Shown: positions 24,856 to 36,149 of the stretch, in pieces
Layout: each line of letters begins with the position of its first letter
Position numbering within the stretch: position 1 is the stretch's first letter
Source of the DNA: Calonectria ilicicola
Lineage: Eukaryota; Ascomycota; Sordariomycetes; Hypocreales; Nectriaceae
Assembly (NCBI GenBank): GCA_020809705.1
Contig: CP085833.1
Span: 186,001 to 250,000 of the forward strand
Direction of reading: 5' to 3'
Length of the DNA: 64,000 nt
Notes under the pieces: generated by a model
What the model was told of the DNA's origin: nothing
The model's database searches: none
The model's input: only the letters and a program-made list of their open reading frames with translations
Program-made: the position numbers and the translations under genes

Positions 24856-25581
24856 GTTGGTAGTTTCTAGAAAGGATTTTGGTTGAATGCTTGCCTGTTT
24901 GACGGGTGAGAACCAGCGGGTTAAGTAAGAATTTCATTAATAGTATGTAGCTTCTCCTGGACCAACGAAGTGTTGGCTCTGCCCAACAATCACGGGATTT
25001 GAAATGGCGTAGGACAGCGTGAATAGCGTCAAATTAGTACCGGTTTCGTTGGCCATTGACCCACTGCCATTCACTGTTCATAATGTACTAAAGAGCAAAC
25101 CCTAGACTAGCGCTTCGTGCCGCACCGAAGATCTGCACACCAATGTACGTACAACTCATTCGACCGGGCACCTGAGTTAAATAACGGTGGTGGGACAAAA
25201 CGCCATCTCCTTGCTGCTGCTTCAGCCTTTTCTGATGGCTGCAGTGATGCTGCCAATGATGCTCACAGGATCTCGATAGTTAAGCTACTTATGCTAGGCG
25301 AAGGAGCAGGTGTATTAAGCACGACCCACTATGGTGGCTAGAATTGTGAAATGAGGTTTCTCTTCATCCGCTACTATGTTCCACTCCAATTCACAGTCAC
25401 ACAACTGATCGAGTCAGCCGCAAGAAACACGACAATTAACTAACTTTCTGTCACTCGGACTAATTTGAAAGGTGGATCCGTACAGCTACACGGTGAGAAG
25501 ATCCATACCGGGCATAAATGGACTTGCCCGCTTCACTGCATTGTGCAAAGGACTATCTAGGAACTAAATTATTTGCTCGAC
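24856..25581. other. Intergenic region
   Basis: Upstream of the methyltransferase. Contains CGGTGGTGGGAC near 25,185-25,196, a partial match to the GCCACCACCG motif of the carbonic anhydrase/P450 promoters, but without the TTCCG half. No gene recognised. Confidence 0.4.
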
Positions 25582-26553
25582 CTAGGATAGCCACGCCTTG
25601 ACGACACCGCTCAATGCCTCCTCTGCCCAATCCTCATTAATATCCACTCCGTGATCGAACCCATGCTCTCCATCACGAATAACAAGCCTAAATTCAAGAC
25701 TTGGGTCCAATTTCTTGACCTTCTCCTCCACTTTCACACTCTGTTCAAAAGGCACAACAGTATCCTGTCTCCCATGCCAAATGAGTACACCACCGCGAGG
25801 AAATCGATCTCCATCATCCAGTCTAGCAAGAGGAAAGATGGATCTTTCGCCTTCCGGATAAAACTCGCCCCAGAGTCCATGTTGAACCATAGCCCACATC
25901 AATGGAACACGTTCCAGAAGAGGATCCGATGAAACAATAACTTTGTTTGAGCTTGCACGAATCTTGGCCATGTGGTCTACAAAGACATTCTGAGGCGTCA
26001 TTGGCAGACCAAGGACAGTCTTTTCGTACCCCCCGACGAAATGGGGACTCTCTGGTTCAGCAGATGGATATGCAGCAGTGACAGACCTGACTTTATCAGG
26101 ATGACTTAACCCAATTTGAAGGCTGAGGTAGCCCCCAGCGCTGTCGCCGGCGGTCATAATACGGCTGGTATCGGCGACAAGTCCAGTCTCAGCAGCCAAG
26201 ATAAATGGCAGAACTTCAATTGTCCACCCCAGGGCATCGTTGGCATCTTCATTTGCATCCTTGACGCTTGATTCTGGGAGGAGCCGGTAATTCGGCGATA
26301 CTATGATGGCTGAGTGACGCTCCGCCAACTGAAGCATCCATGGGGCAAAGAATGGAGGAAAAAGACTCGAACCTCCAACGAGGCCGCCGCCGTGAAAGCG
26401 AAGCAGGATGGGGCAAGAGGGTGGTTTTGATTCGACTAGATTCTTTGAGTAAAAGATATCTAGGTCTATGGGGTGACCTTGAACGGTTTTATAGACTTTG
26501 GTTATGATATTGAAGTTCTCAAACCGAGTTTTGTCGTGAGGGTTGAATTCCAT
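25582..26553 (-). CDS. Alpha/beta hydrolase-fold esterase/lipase
   Basis: Single-exon gene of 323 aa, complete. The oxyanion-hole motif is FHGGGLVGGS, the nucleophile Ser is in GDSAGG, the catalytic Asp is probably in HGRQDTVVP and the His in RDGEHGFDHG. This is the hormone-sensitive-lipase-like (fold-3) family. No secretion signal, so it is likely cytosolic and acts on small esters or lactones. It lies in the run of minus-strand cluster genes with its own promoter (819 bp upstream to the next gene). The exact substrate is unknown. Confidence 0.85.
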   Translation of the reverse strand: MEFNPHDKTRFENFNIITKVYKTVQGHPIDLDIFYSKNLVESKPPSCPILLRFHGGGLVGGSSLFPPFFAPWMLQLAERHSAIIVSPNYRLLPESSVKDANEDANDALGWTIEVLPFILAAETGLVADTSRIMTAGDSAGGYLSLQIGLSHPDKVRSVTAAYPSAEPESPHFVGGYEKTVLGLPMTPQNVFVDHMAKIRASSNKVIVSSDPLLERVPLMWAMVQHGLWGEFYPEGERSIFPLARLDDGDRFPRGGVLIWHGRQDTVVPFEQSVKVEEKVKKLDPSLEFRLVIRDGEHGFDHGVDINEDWAEEALSGVVKAWLS

Positions 26554-27372
26554 TTCGAGAGATAGAAGAAAGTGGCGTGGACTTAATTTTAATTATGCAA
26601 AAGAACGAAGAAATCGTGATAATGGGAGTGTAATAGATGATGTGAATGCTGTAGGTAGGGGCTTTATTTATACATCTTTTCAGAATGGGCGGGTTAGGCT
26701 AACTCTCTCCCTCGATTAGTTCGGCAAAGGTTTTGTGGGGTTGAGAGCTTTCACGGCGAAGACCGCGGTTATATTGGAAGCTAATTGTACGAGGGATCGC
26801 GACTTGAACGTCATGAGTAACGTCTGAGCGTCTCGCGTCCGGTGTGCATTGGACGCGAAAGATTCACGTTGGCACCTGATTAGTGGGGAGCTTTGACGTC
26901 TCTCAAAAGACGGTGACTCACGGCCGTTAGAACCACTTTTTAGGATTTTTCTCTAAATGATGCCTCGGTCGAGTCCCGCTTAGTGGCTTCTTTGATCACC
27001 ATTCGTTGACACTGCCTGCGGTCGAAGAGGGTCAAGGCAGGGCTTAGGCGAAGTCAGTCTGCACTTTGACGCATTTGTCATGTGCGGGGTTTATGGTCAG
27101 AACATATTAGTCCTAGCCTAAATGTAAATGAGTTACTGCTTTCGGTCAAAACGCGAGCGTGGCTAAAAAAAAGGCCACACTGTACTCAATCTGAAATTCA
27201 CAGAGTGCAGAATAACTGTGGAGGATGTGTGTGTGTGTCTAGACTTGGAGTGGCTGGCTCTATCGGGGCTCGTCTCTTACTCTGGTGCGAATGCTAACAT
27301 CCATATTAGAACACAATGCATCAAGTCTCAACATAAAATTAATGTTATGACACCCCATATCTAATTTACAAT
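26554..27372. other. Intergenic region
   Basis: Promoter of the esterase and 3' flank of the FAD monooxygenase. A short GT run (about 27,225-27,238) and several CGG triplets are present; no clear repeat or gene. Confidence 0.4.
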
Positions 27373-29233
27373 CTAGGTACTAAACTGGTTGAAGTAGGAG
27401 GTAACTTCACTCGCCTCACTCAAACCAACTGCAAAACCAAGAATATGATCTGGGCGGAGGACAACAATAGCCCCAGAGGTTTGATCCACCCCATACTCAG
27501 AATGTGCGATTCCATCTCGATCAAAATAAAATTTGCCGAATGCAGGACCGCCAAAGGTAGCCCACGCACTTCCTGTAGCACCAGCCACAAGGGTAATCAG
27601 ACGTATCATCCCCCTATGTCGGCTTTCTAACTGAGATAACGGATCCCTCAAATCTGCAAATTCAGGAGAGGTCAATGAGGGATTTCCAGCGAATACAATG
27701 ACACTCCATCGGCCTGTTGCCCTGTCTTGAAGAAGAGCATCATAGAGGCGCATGGCTACATTGGTTCCTGGTGAACGTATGAGTGCATCCGGAGCGCGGG
27801 CGCCACAAGATAGCGTGGTGTTGAGGGTAGTCTTATTGAGAACTGATGGCGCATAAGTGATACCAAGTCCAACATTGAAGCCAATATTGCCCGTCCAGAT
27901 TTTGGACAAAACTTCATCTGGGGTCGCGCCAGGAGTCTGATATTGGACTGGGATATCTCCAGAGATGGCTGCAGCTGCATCTCTGTCAATCTGGATAAGC
28001 TTTTGTGCCGCTGCACGCCTCTCTGAGGCATAAGTAGCCAAGACAGAAGGTTTATACCAGCCTTTAATCGTGCCAGCTAACTTCCAAGCTAGGTTTGTGG
28101 CATCGTGAATGCCAGTGTTCATGCCTTGGGCAAAACCAGATGAGTGAGTGTGTGCAGCGTCACCTCCAAGTAGTATGAATTCGTCTTTTTGTAGAAATGT
28201 TGCAACGCTTTGTTTGATCCTTCAATATCCGGAGTCAGAAATGAACTTTTTTGGAAATCTGATATGATCGAGGGGCTTACTTGTAGTGTGTCCACCAATC
28301 GAGTCTGTCAATATCCAACTTGAATGGCTTCATGCCTTCCGTAGCTTCTCTCAATGCCTCATCCTTAGTAATTCCATTGGGATACTTGGCAAGAAGAGAA
28401 GGCGTAAGAGCATATCCTACACGGTATGCATCTCTGTCAAGCTTGACCCAAAGAATATTGCCGTGATTTTGTGTTTCAATGGAAGCAAACCCAATATCTG
28501 CGCCGGGCATGTCGGTCGACATTTTCCCATCGATGCGAATCCATTCATAGGTTGTCGAATCCAAATCAAGAGATATACCAGCCAGGTCTCGCACAAGTGA
28601 AGATCCCCCATCAGCCCCCAAGACATATTTGCTGATCATTGTCAATAAAGCAATAGAAATATCAGTGTGCGTCAACTAACCAACGGATTTGTGTCTGTCC
28701 CAGAGTCTCATGACTGAGGTTCGCAGTGACGTTGTGACCATCACCAAGTGAAGAGTCAATCAGGTACGTATTGAGCTTCCACCCAAACCAAACTGACTTG
28801 CCACAGTTCTCGTAATGAGTTCGAAAAATGTCTTCAGAGTATCGTTGACGGATATTCAGGGCGTAATCGTGGCAGCTTGACTTCAGATGAATGAACATAG
28901 AGTTCCATCCTCTTTCGTTTGCCCTCTTTCCGTCTTTATAGTTGACGCTACTACGCGCAACAAACCCTTCTTGAACCATGTCGTTGGTTAGGTCGAATAG
29001 TTCGAGTAGCTCTAGCGACCTCGGGTAAAGAGTGGTGGCTCGACCAAATGTAGCCTGCAAGTCACGCTCTCGCTTTTCTATAACATGATGAGACAGATCC
29101 CACATATAGCGGCTTAAGATAACGTACCGACAACAACGGTTTCAATCCCTTGCTTGGCGAGTCCAATGGCAGTGAGAAGGCCAACGGGTCCAGCGCCAAT
29201 GATTAGCACATCGGTGGTTGTTGGAGGAGACAT
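27373..29233 (-). CDS. FAD-dependent aromatic hydroxylase, phenol 2-monooxygenase family
   Basis: A 566-aa flavoprotein. Exons: 29233-29128, 29077-28681, 28631-28281 and 28219-27373. N-terminal FAD fold VLIIGAGPVGLLTAIGLAK, then RATTLYPRSLELLELFDL, then the GADGGSSLVRDLAG motif and LLGGDAAHTHSSGFAQGMNTG, where the FAD ribityl-binding Asp and the Gly-rich loop are present. The C-terminal ~150 residues resemble the thioredoxin-like domain of phenol hydroxylases but have no CxxC pair. The family ortho-hydroxylates phenols using NADPH and O2. It is divergent from the Zn2Cys6 regulator at 29847, with a CGG-N11-CCG palindrome between them, which suggests it is a direct target. No lesion seen. Confidence 0.87.
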
Positions 29234-29846
29234 ATTGAGTTGATTGATAGGGCTGTGCAAATAGAACAAATCTCAAGGATAAAATAAGTAAGCAAATACT
29301 GAATTCTCGATGCTGATGTTAATACTGCACTGGCAACTCTGGGAGGATGGCTTTGGTGGCCTTTTATGTCCTGTGGTCATCGCGCAAAGCTAGAGTTGAG
29401 CTTCACTTTGAATTGACTGTGTAGAAAACGGAAGCTTCGGGTATAGAATGATGACGCGAATGAAGGTCGGCATCAAAATTCGTGAATCCGTGATGCTCCG
29501 TCGTGCATCATCGGCTTACCTCTGCCCCCGAGAAAAATGGGGAACGCCGGAGCAAGACCCGCTCTCAGGAGGTTGAGTGGAGTGAGTAATCCCAAAAGAA
29601 CGCAATCGGGATTGCCCAAAAAGGCGGAGGCCCTACTGCCGACCTAGCCGCGGATGGCAGCCATCCGCCGCTAACACAAATAGCCTGTGCTCCTCCAATG
29701 CGTCAGAAAATGACCAATCCTATGACCCTGCCACATTCACCTAAACAACTGTAGATTTGCTTTGGGAGGGACCAATAACTCCGCCAAGGACTCCAATATC
29801 CACCAAGCCCTGGCAACCGCCTCACTATCCGCACATCCCGTGCATC
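29234..29846. promoter_or_regulatory. Divergent promoter, FAD monooxygenase and Zn2Cys6 regulator
   Basis: 613-bp shared regulatory region. It contains the palindrome at 29650-29668 and a GC-rich stretch around 29,520-29,700. No gene. Confidence 0.65.
29650..29668. promoter_or_regulatory. CGG-N11-CCG palindrome, candidate Zn2Cys6 operator
   Basis: GCGGATGGCAGCCATCCGC is a perfect inverted repeat with 9-bp arms and a single central base. It contains CGG-N11-CCG, the spacing known for Gal4-type dimers. It lies 179 bp from the regulator ATG and 417 bp from the FAD monooxygenase ATG. Confidence 0.6.
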
Positions 29847-31854
29847 ATGCCAAAAGTCAGCAGAAAATCGCCGCCGGCAGACCGCGTATACACAGCCTGC
29901 GAGCCTTGTAGGCGGAGGAAACGCAAGGTCAGTTGAGTTGCCACAAAATCGTCATCAGATGGCTAATTATTCGTGACGATGGGTCTCACAGTGCGACGCT
30001 AAACAGCCTTGTTGTTCGCCATGCTCAATACGAGGAACTGTATGCGATTGGGAGCCGAGCCGCAAACCTAGCAGGTAATGACCCCTGCCACCATTCGTCA
30101 AAAACCGCTAGGTACTCACCCATATGATCCTTCTTGACCACAGGCCTTACACGAAAGCATACGTCGAGTCCCTCGAAAGCCAAGTTCGGGAGTTATCTGC
30201 ATTACTAAGAAAATCAAGCTCTTCCATCGCATCGGAGACAACGGAATGGCAAACTCAAAGCAACGGAGCGCTTCAGACTGATATCTTAATTCTACAATCT
30301 CCAAACATTCCCCTGATTTCTCTCTCCAATCTGCCCATATCTCCTCTAGCGCTGGGTGACTTTTCATCTCTCAACTGGCGTTGGCGAGCCTCCTCGGGAG
30401 ACGAACACGTCTTATTCTCAGGACCCGGTAACTTCTCAATCCCTATGCGCAAGCCCTTGGCTAGATTTGCAGACATGACTGAGCCGCATGAACTCTCAAT
30501 GTCGAAGGTCGATTCTCAGATCGAACAGTTTGGTCAACAAAACGACCTAAAAGAGCACATGATGTCATTCTTCCTCCAAAGTATTAACCGTTATTACCAA
30601 TTTGTGGAACCGTCTTATTTGGCATGCTATGACAAATTTCCCCACACTAATCGAGCATCACAGCTCCTTTACAGTGCTATATTTGCTGTGTCAGCGTCTT
30701 GCCTACATGTAGGGGCTGATTTGGAGAGATCTCTATTGGCCTATGCCGAATATTTAGTCAAGCATTGTTACAAGACCGAACCATGTCTGCCAGTGATTAG
30801 AGCCATATCGATCCTTAGCTGGTTCAAGCATACCTTACTACAGCGTTCAGATGGTTTCACCTACCAATGTGAGTCTCGCTCCGACGTGTGAAACTTCTCA
30901 AATATTAAAGACAGCTTCGAGACTAAATATTTTAGACTTGGCATTAGGTCTCTCCACACAGCTCCGTCTAGACGCACCATTTGGTACACTGAACGATGAA
31001 ACGAGCAGCAGTGACATAGACAACGTCAAGACCTTTTGGTCTTTATTTCTCGTGGGAAGGTAGAAAAGATGCCTTAATCGGAAGCCCTCATGACTAATCC
31101 GTTTGCAACCCCAGAACATCAACCCCCAGCCTTGGAGCACCCCTTGCCATTCCATGGGACCCCACCGAGACCCCAGTCTCTATAAATAATCGCCAAGAAT
31201 CCAAAGATGCTTCAACTATTTACTTTGATTATCATTGTCAACTGCTCCGCTTGAATTATCTATATGTAGACACCGTGTAAGTGAATCGGATGCTTCGAAG
31301 CATAGCTAGACACTGGGGTACTAATATTGAAAAGGTATACTTTAGCGTTTCGGTCTCTCTCCTTCATTGATCAGCAATCACAATTGTCCCAAGCTTCTCA
31401 GGCATTGGCAATATTTCGACAGAACATGGAAAAGGATTTGCAAACAACTAATCGCGAGCAGTTTACTGCAGCTCAAGCCGTTGTTTGGATTTCGTACCAC
31501 GCCACGATTATCAACTTGCATCGACCGTTTCTCAAAACGTTGCAAGGGGCAGATTTGGAAAAATCTATAAATACCATGACCACTGCCGCTGAGGCTATCA
31601 CGAAACTTCTAAGTCGATCAAACGAATGTGGTTATGTCGAAACATTTCCTCCACTCGTCATTTACCATATTCTTCGTGCTGGGCTTGTTCACTGCCTCAA
31701 CATGACGTCGCTCAACCAAGAATTGCATTACAAAGCGAATAAAAACATGCTAATTTGTGCCGAGGCTCTTAAGAAGATAGCAAAAACTTGGATAATGCCT
31801 GCAAACGCATGTGTCAACTTCTTATTTTATGTCGCTCAAAGTTGGAAATTATAG
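29847..31854 (+). CDS. Zn2Cys6 transcription factor with fungal TF domain, probable regulator of the 18-29 kb cluster
   Basis: Nuclear regulator of 571 aa. Exons: 29847-29927, 29992-30074, 30144-30868, 30915-31059, 31115-31276 and 31335-31854. The cluster starts at residue 18 (CEPCRRRKRKC) and continues over intron 1 (CDAKQPCCSPC, then Cys45 after six residues). A short coiled-coil dimerisation element follows (AYVESLESQVRELSALLRK). The middle-homology domain is rebuilt over introns 3-5, including LALGLSTQLRLD and SLGAPLAIPWD. It is divergent from the phenol-hydroxylase-type gene and convergent with a second regulator 51 bp away. Control of the adjacent enzyme genes is inferred from position and the palindrome. 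Confidence 0.87.
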
Positions 31855-31905
31855 GTCGTATGGGTTATTTTGCTATAGTTATAATCAGCCCTGCATGACT
31901 TAATA

Positions 31906-34555
31906 TCATGACAGGCTTTCTTTAATTTCAATCTTCTGAACAATATCATGTAATTGATCAGAGACTCCCCAAACGGGTTTGTTTTTCAAAATGCTAGCAG
32001 TAAGTCTTAAAATGTATTGTTGGCCTTCACTGCTTGTAATATCCGAAGTTCCAGATATTGTAGGCACATGAGGGCTTTTATTTTTAATCCATCGTGTGAT
32101 GTTTTGATGCCACTGAAACTTCCCTGGTTGGTGAATATGCACGCAATCCAACTGGAGTGAATCCGTCGTCCCAATTCCCTCTTCGAGTTCGCTTGTGGCT
32201 GGTGTTTGGACGAGAAGTTTAGACAGGAAAAAGAGACCAACCCCAGCGTTGAAAATGTTGAAAATCTCAGATGGGGAATTGAATGGGTGATATTGAACAA
32301 TGCCGAGTACCTGTGCCGCGTGAAATGCGGCTTCTCGGACCTTTTTTTGACGAGAGATGCCCCATTGAACTACCTCCCTCAAGGCTTCTCCGTAATCTAA
32401 CTCCAAATGAGAGATCCTTTGTATTAGCACCATGAGCTTGTTCACACTATGCAGGTGGGCCATGTGGACCATTTGTGATGCTCGTGCTTTGTAAATGGTT
32501 TCCTCATTTGACACTAAACTTGGTCTCAGGTCGTTGGGTAGTGAAATATCAATGACTGAGTCAATCTTCTTCAGCACTTCTTTCATACTGTCTGAAGTAC
32601 AATTCTCATTGCCCAGTACCCCAACCCATATGTTTTCAACAAGATCCAAGGAAGCATAAAAGTGACGCAGAATAATCAGAAGCGCTAGTGATTTTTCATG
32701 CCAGTTTGATGTGTGGTTCGAAGGCGAAACGAAATGTAGCTGTAATTGAGAGGATGGTCTTTTTAGCGGTACATCTGCCCATGGCTGGATTGCATTCCAG
32801 GCTTGAGCAGATTTCGCTTCCCAAAAGACAGAGGCGCAAGGCAGATCAGAAGCAAAGTCGCAGGTTTTAAGGTACGGTTTGTTCCTGTAAATCTGAAAGA
32901 CGAAATAATCATATTCGTAGACATACCATCCTAAACGGCGCTGCTGTTCATCTTTGATCCAATCGTGCCATCGCTTTTCAAGGGGTATCTCTTGGATGTG
33001 CTGAGGGTCGAAGTTGGGACATTCAGGGCCACTTTTTTTCATTGACCGTAGGTCATTAACCAAAACACCCCTCAATGATTCACTTGCTTTATAAAGGGAT
33101 TCATCTCCACAGCAGTACCCGTGAATTCCTTGTAATAGCTGTGATACTAAGCAAGAGATTGTGCGAAGTTGGCATGGATTCCGTCGCATCTACGTTTGAG
33201 CAATTCCAGTTAGCAATTTTCGTAAAAGATGCAACCCAGCGCGACATACCATGAAAAGCAAAATTTCATAGCAAATATGAGAGAGGTTATTAGCAAACCT
33301 GCCCGCTCCATCTAGACCGCTGAAACGTGCCCCGATAATAAGCATCTCAAGTGTCAATAGCGGGAATTCATCCGGATTATATGTCGGTCTGTGGACGACA
33401 GAAATGATCTATCATTATTAGATCAAATTTAGACTCTTCTCGGTAACACCTAGTGAGAACTTGACTTACAGGGTCAAAGTGTGCAAAATATAAGGCCAGA
33501 CAATAGTTCAGCGTATCGACACTGGGAAATTCGCTCACGTCCAAAGTCTGGTAAGCCGATCCGCTTCCATAAGAATACTCGAGAAGTAGCCATGTTTGCA
33601 GATTTAAACGGATGGGCTCAGTAATCCTTGTTTCCAACACCGATGAAAACGCCCTTGATTCATCTGTAATAGGGCCGAGTGCATGTAATCTTGGCCCACA
33701 GGACAGGTCTTGGCCATGTATACTTTCTTGTGATGCCATAATATCTAAAGTAGAGAGGAAGTCAATTGAGGCGCCTTCTTTATTACCTTTTGATTCAATT
33801 GTGCTGAATTGAAAAGGCGGGGCGTTACCAAAAGCCCCTTCATTATTTGGTAGGTAGTTTGAAGTAACTGGGTCTCCAAAGTTGTCCAAACCGAAAGGCT
33901 CCCCATGTGACTCTTGAGATAGACGCATTGATCCGTTCATATCAAGGCTTAATACTGTAAAATGATTGGGAGCCTTCGGGAGTAGTTCCTCCCTCCCGCT
34001 GTTGTAATCTTCCGATTGTGGCTGCAACACCACACAAGGTGGCGATATATTAAAGTTTTGGCCCTCAAAGTGCACCTCTCCAGTCAATGCGTGTAGGTTT
34101 GTTGATGGGAAAAGATTTTGTGAACTCGTCGAGGGGTTTGAAGAGCTTGAAAGCCATGTTTCCTCAATCCCGCCTTCAGCCCTCGGGTTCGCACTGCCAC
34201 TATTTGGGCTAACTGTTTCACCATAGCTACAAATTATGCGACGCTTAACACAGGATGAACAATTGGGCTGCTCATTATCACATCTGATCTTAGCGCTAAG
34301 ACAGATCAATAAAATCATCATATGAATAAAAGCAAGGTATAGGGTAAGACTACCTCGCACAGAACAAGCATGATCGCCTTCGGGCTGGTTTGCTCCTTTG
34401 ATGAACGACTGTGTGACGCATTAAACTATCTCTAGATATGAAAGCGTTAGAATGTGGAGACATTATGAGTTTGGGATCCAAGACATCAATCCATACTTGC
34501 GAGAAAAATTTCTTGCACAGATGGCGCATGTGTATTGTTGATTCAGGTGAAGCAT
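31906..34555 (-). CDS. Transcription factor with one C2H2 finger, Zn2Cys6 cluster and fungal TF domain
   Basis: Nuclear regulator of 801 aa. Exons: 34555-34497, 34431-34354, 34295-33470, 33408-33250 and 33189-31906. The short first exon rebuilds a perfect C2H2 finger over intron 1: YTCAICARNFSRKDSLMRH then TVVH. A basic linker (QRSKPARRR) leads into the Zn2Cys6 cluster rebuilt over intron 2 (CLFCASAKIRC, then CSSCVKRRIIC). The remainder is an acidic, Ser-rich linker and the fungal TF domain (HFDPIISVVHRPTYNPDEFP after splicing; RRLGWYVYEYDYFVFQIYR). No lesion. It stands at the edge of the carbonic anhydrase/P450/FMO group, whose promoters share a motif, and is the best local candidate to bind it (inference). 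Confidence 0.87.
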
Positions 34556-35010
34556 GATATGGATAGCTTCTACGGTTATCCTCCATGCATTGATTTGACC
34601 TCGTTTGGATATCAAATGAAATATGTTGAAATATTATAGAACGGTCAGCGAGCCTTGATGCTATTAGGGTGCAACACAGCTCAGGACGACGTGAGAAGTT
34701 CAAGTCTGGTTCCTCGAGTCGTCGGGTCTTTCGGCACGCGTCAGTGCGGGGTCGTGATCAGCACGGTACGACTCACCGCCGTCGAACCGCTAGGGCGATT
34801 TTGGTTACTACCATAGGCCCGTGTGGCTGTTCAACAGCACTATTTTCGGTCAAAAGAGTCACATATTGCCTGTGAGATGAATTGGAAGCGGAAGAAACTA
34901 CAGCTTTGAGTTGCCAAATGTTTATATTTGTACCACAAGAATAACGACTGCCGGTCTCACGTAATCTTATCCCGTCTACAACAGCTGGTTCAGGCATCGT
35001 ATCCTTCTAC
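34556..35010. other. Intergenic region
   Basis: Promoter of the C2H2/Zn2Cys6 regulator and 3' flank of the first carbonic anhydrase. GC-richer near 34,700-34,800 with several TCG/CGA steps; the shared CCACCACC motif is not present here. Confidence 0.45.
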
Positions 35011-35656
35011 TTAGCAACTGACCCTTTCAACCTGCCTAGTCGCAATATCATAAATCCAACCAGTTACCGGAATGGACGGTTTCGATAAAGGATGCAACTG
35101 AAGAAATCGGACATCCTCGCTAACACTGCGCACCAGCCTTTCTCTTTCGTTCGCGCCGTCGGGCATAGGGAGAAAAACGGCAGCTTCAGCAGCTTGATAT
35201 GCTCCCGGTTTCCATGGCCCACCAACAGCATTAGGGTCATTCTCCAGAATGAGCTGGCGGATGGATTCGTCGGTAAATTTCAGGGCAGTGCAGTCTACAA
35301 TACAAGCATTAGGAGAAGCTTAAAAAAACACATGACTGCCTTCACACACCTGTGTGATGTACGACCATGATTTCGGATACATTTTGCTTGGCCGGTACGA
35401 ATAAACAATTGAGGAGGAGAAGAGTCCGCAGCACTCCAGGGTCTGCCGCTCTACCGCCCTCATTTCGGATAACGGTCGTCTCTTGTTCTTTTAATTTAAA
35501 AAGGTGTTCAGGACTGCACCGTGCGTCGCAGCAAGTGATAATAACAGCTCTGGAACGACTCCCGACTACTGGGTCACGTTCTGGGAAAAGATGCTCTGCA
35601 TAGTGTTTGTTGGCAGCAGCGAAGTCATATGCTTTGTAAGGTGTTTGCGAAGCCAT
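35011..35656 (-). CDS. Beta-class carbonic anhydrase-like protein (copy 1)
   Basis: A 196-aa protein, exons 35656-35350 and 35294-35011. Beta-carbonic anhydrases bind one zinc through Cys, Asp/Cys and His-x-x-Cys and interconvert CO2 and bicarbonate. All key elements are present: CCDAR near the N-terminus, the RNEGGR strand, and HHTDC rebuilt across the intron. No signal peptide or mitochondrial presequence is obvious, so it is probably cytosolic. The intron falls after the first base of the Asp codon in HHTDC, the same site and phase as in the copy at 36150. The two are divergent paralogs sharing a 493-bp promoter. The family fold also serves other small-molecule hydration reactions, so a role outside CO2 metabolism is possible. 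Confidence 0.88.
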
Positions 35657-36149
35657 GTTGCCACTTATTCATCTGTTGTGACTGTGAAGAGAGAATGAAA
35701 ATGGATGAGGGCTTCGTACTATGGAAATATTTGGGCAATTTTGTAAAAGCGAAATCCTGGCCTTGACTACACATGTCCTCATCCCCAATAGATACGCAAC
35801 CACGCTCATTTGCATCACAGACATGCGACATCATGGGTGGGGCACTCATAGATGGACTATCTCAATATCTTCGCCCGGAAACTGTGGTGGTGACAAGAAA
35901 CTTTGCGCTAATGTAGGCGCCACCACCACACTCCGTTCCGGTTCTAGTCACGCCGCCCGATGAGCGGAGATGCTCCACATACACAAATGTTGTCAGAGAG
36001 GGAGTCTTCAAGTCCAAAAAGAAGAATAAATCGAAATAGCCAACAGAGAAGTACAAATTAGACGATAATAGCTATTAGAAGTCGCTCTCCAGATCACAGT
36101 GCTGGACAACTCTAAACTTCCCCTCTGTACTTTCGAAAATAAGGCAAGA
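35657..36149. promoter_or_regulatory. Shared divergent promoter of two carbonic anhydrase genes
   Basis: 493 bp. It holds the motif GGCGCCACCACC at 35916-35927 with CTCCG and TTCCGG following, plus an inverted GTGGTGGTG at 35884-35892. The motif sits 260 bp from one ATG and about 210 bp from the other. Confidence 0.65.
35916..35941. promoter_or_regulatory. Shared promoter motif, copy C
   Basis: GGCGCCACCACC followed by ACACTCCG and TTCCGG. Its first twelve bases match copy A exactly; spacing to the TCCG half differs by one base. Confidence 0.55.

Noticed and set aside
25185..25196. CGGTGGTGGGAC as a fourth copy of the shared promoter motif
   Set aside because: Only the CCACCACCG half matches; the TTCCG half is missing, and the site lies in the other gene cluster.
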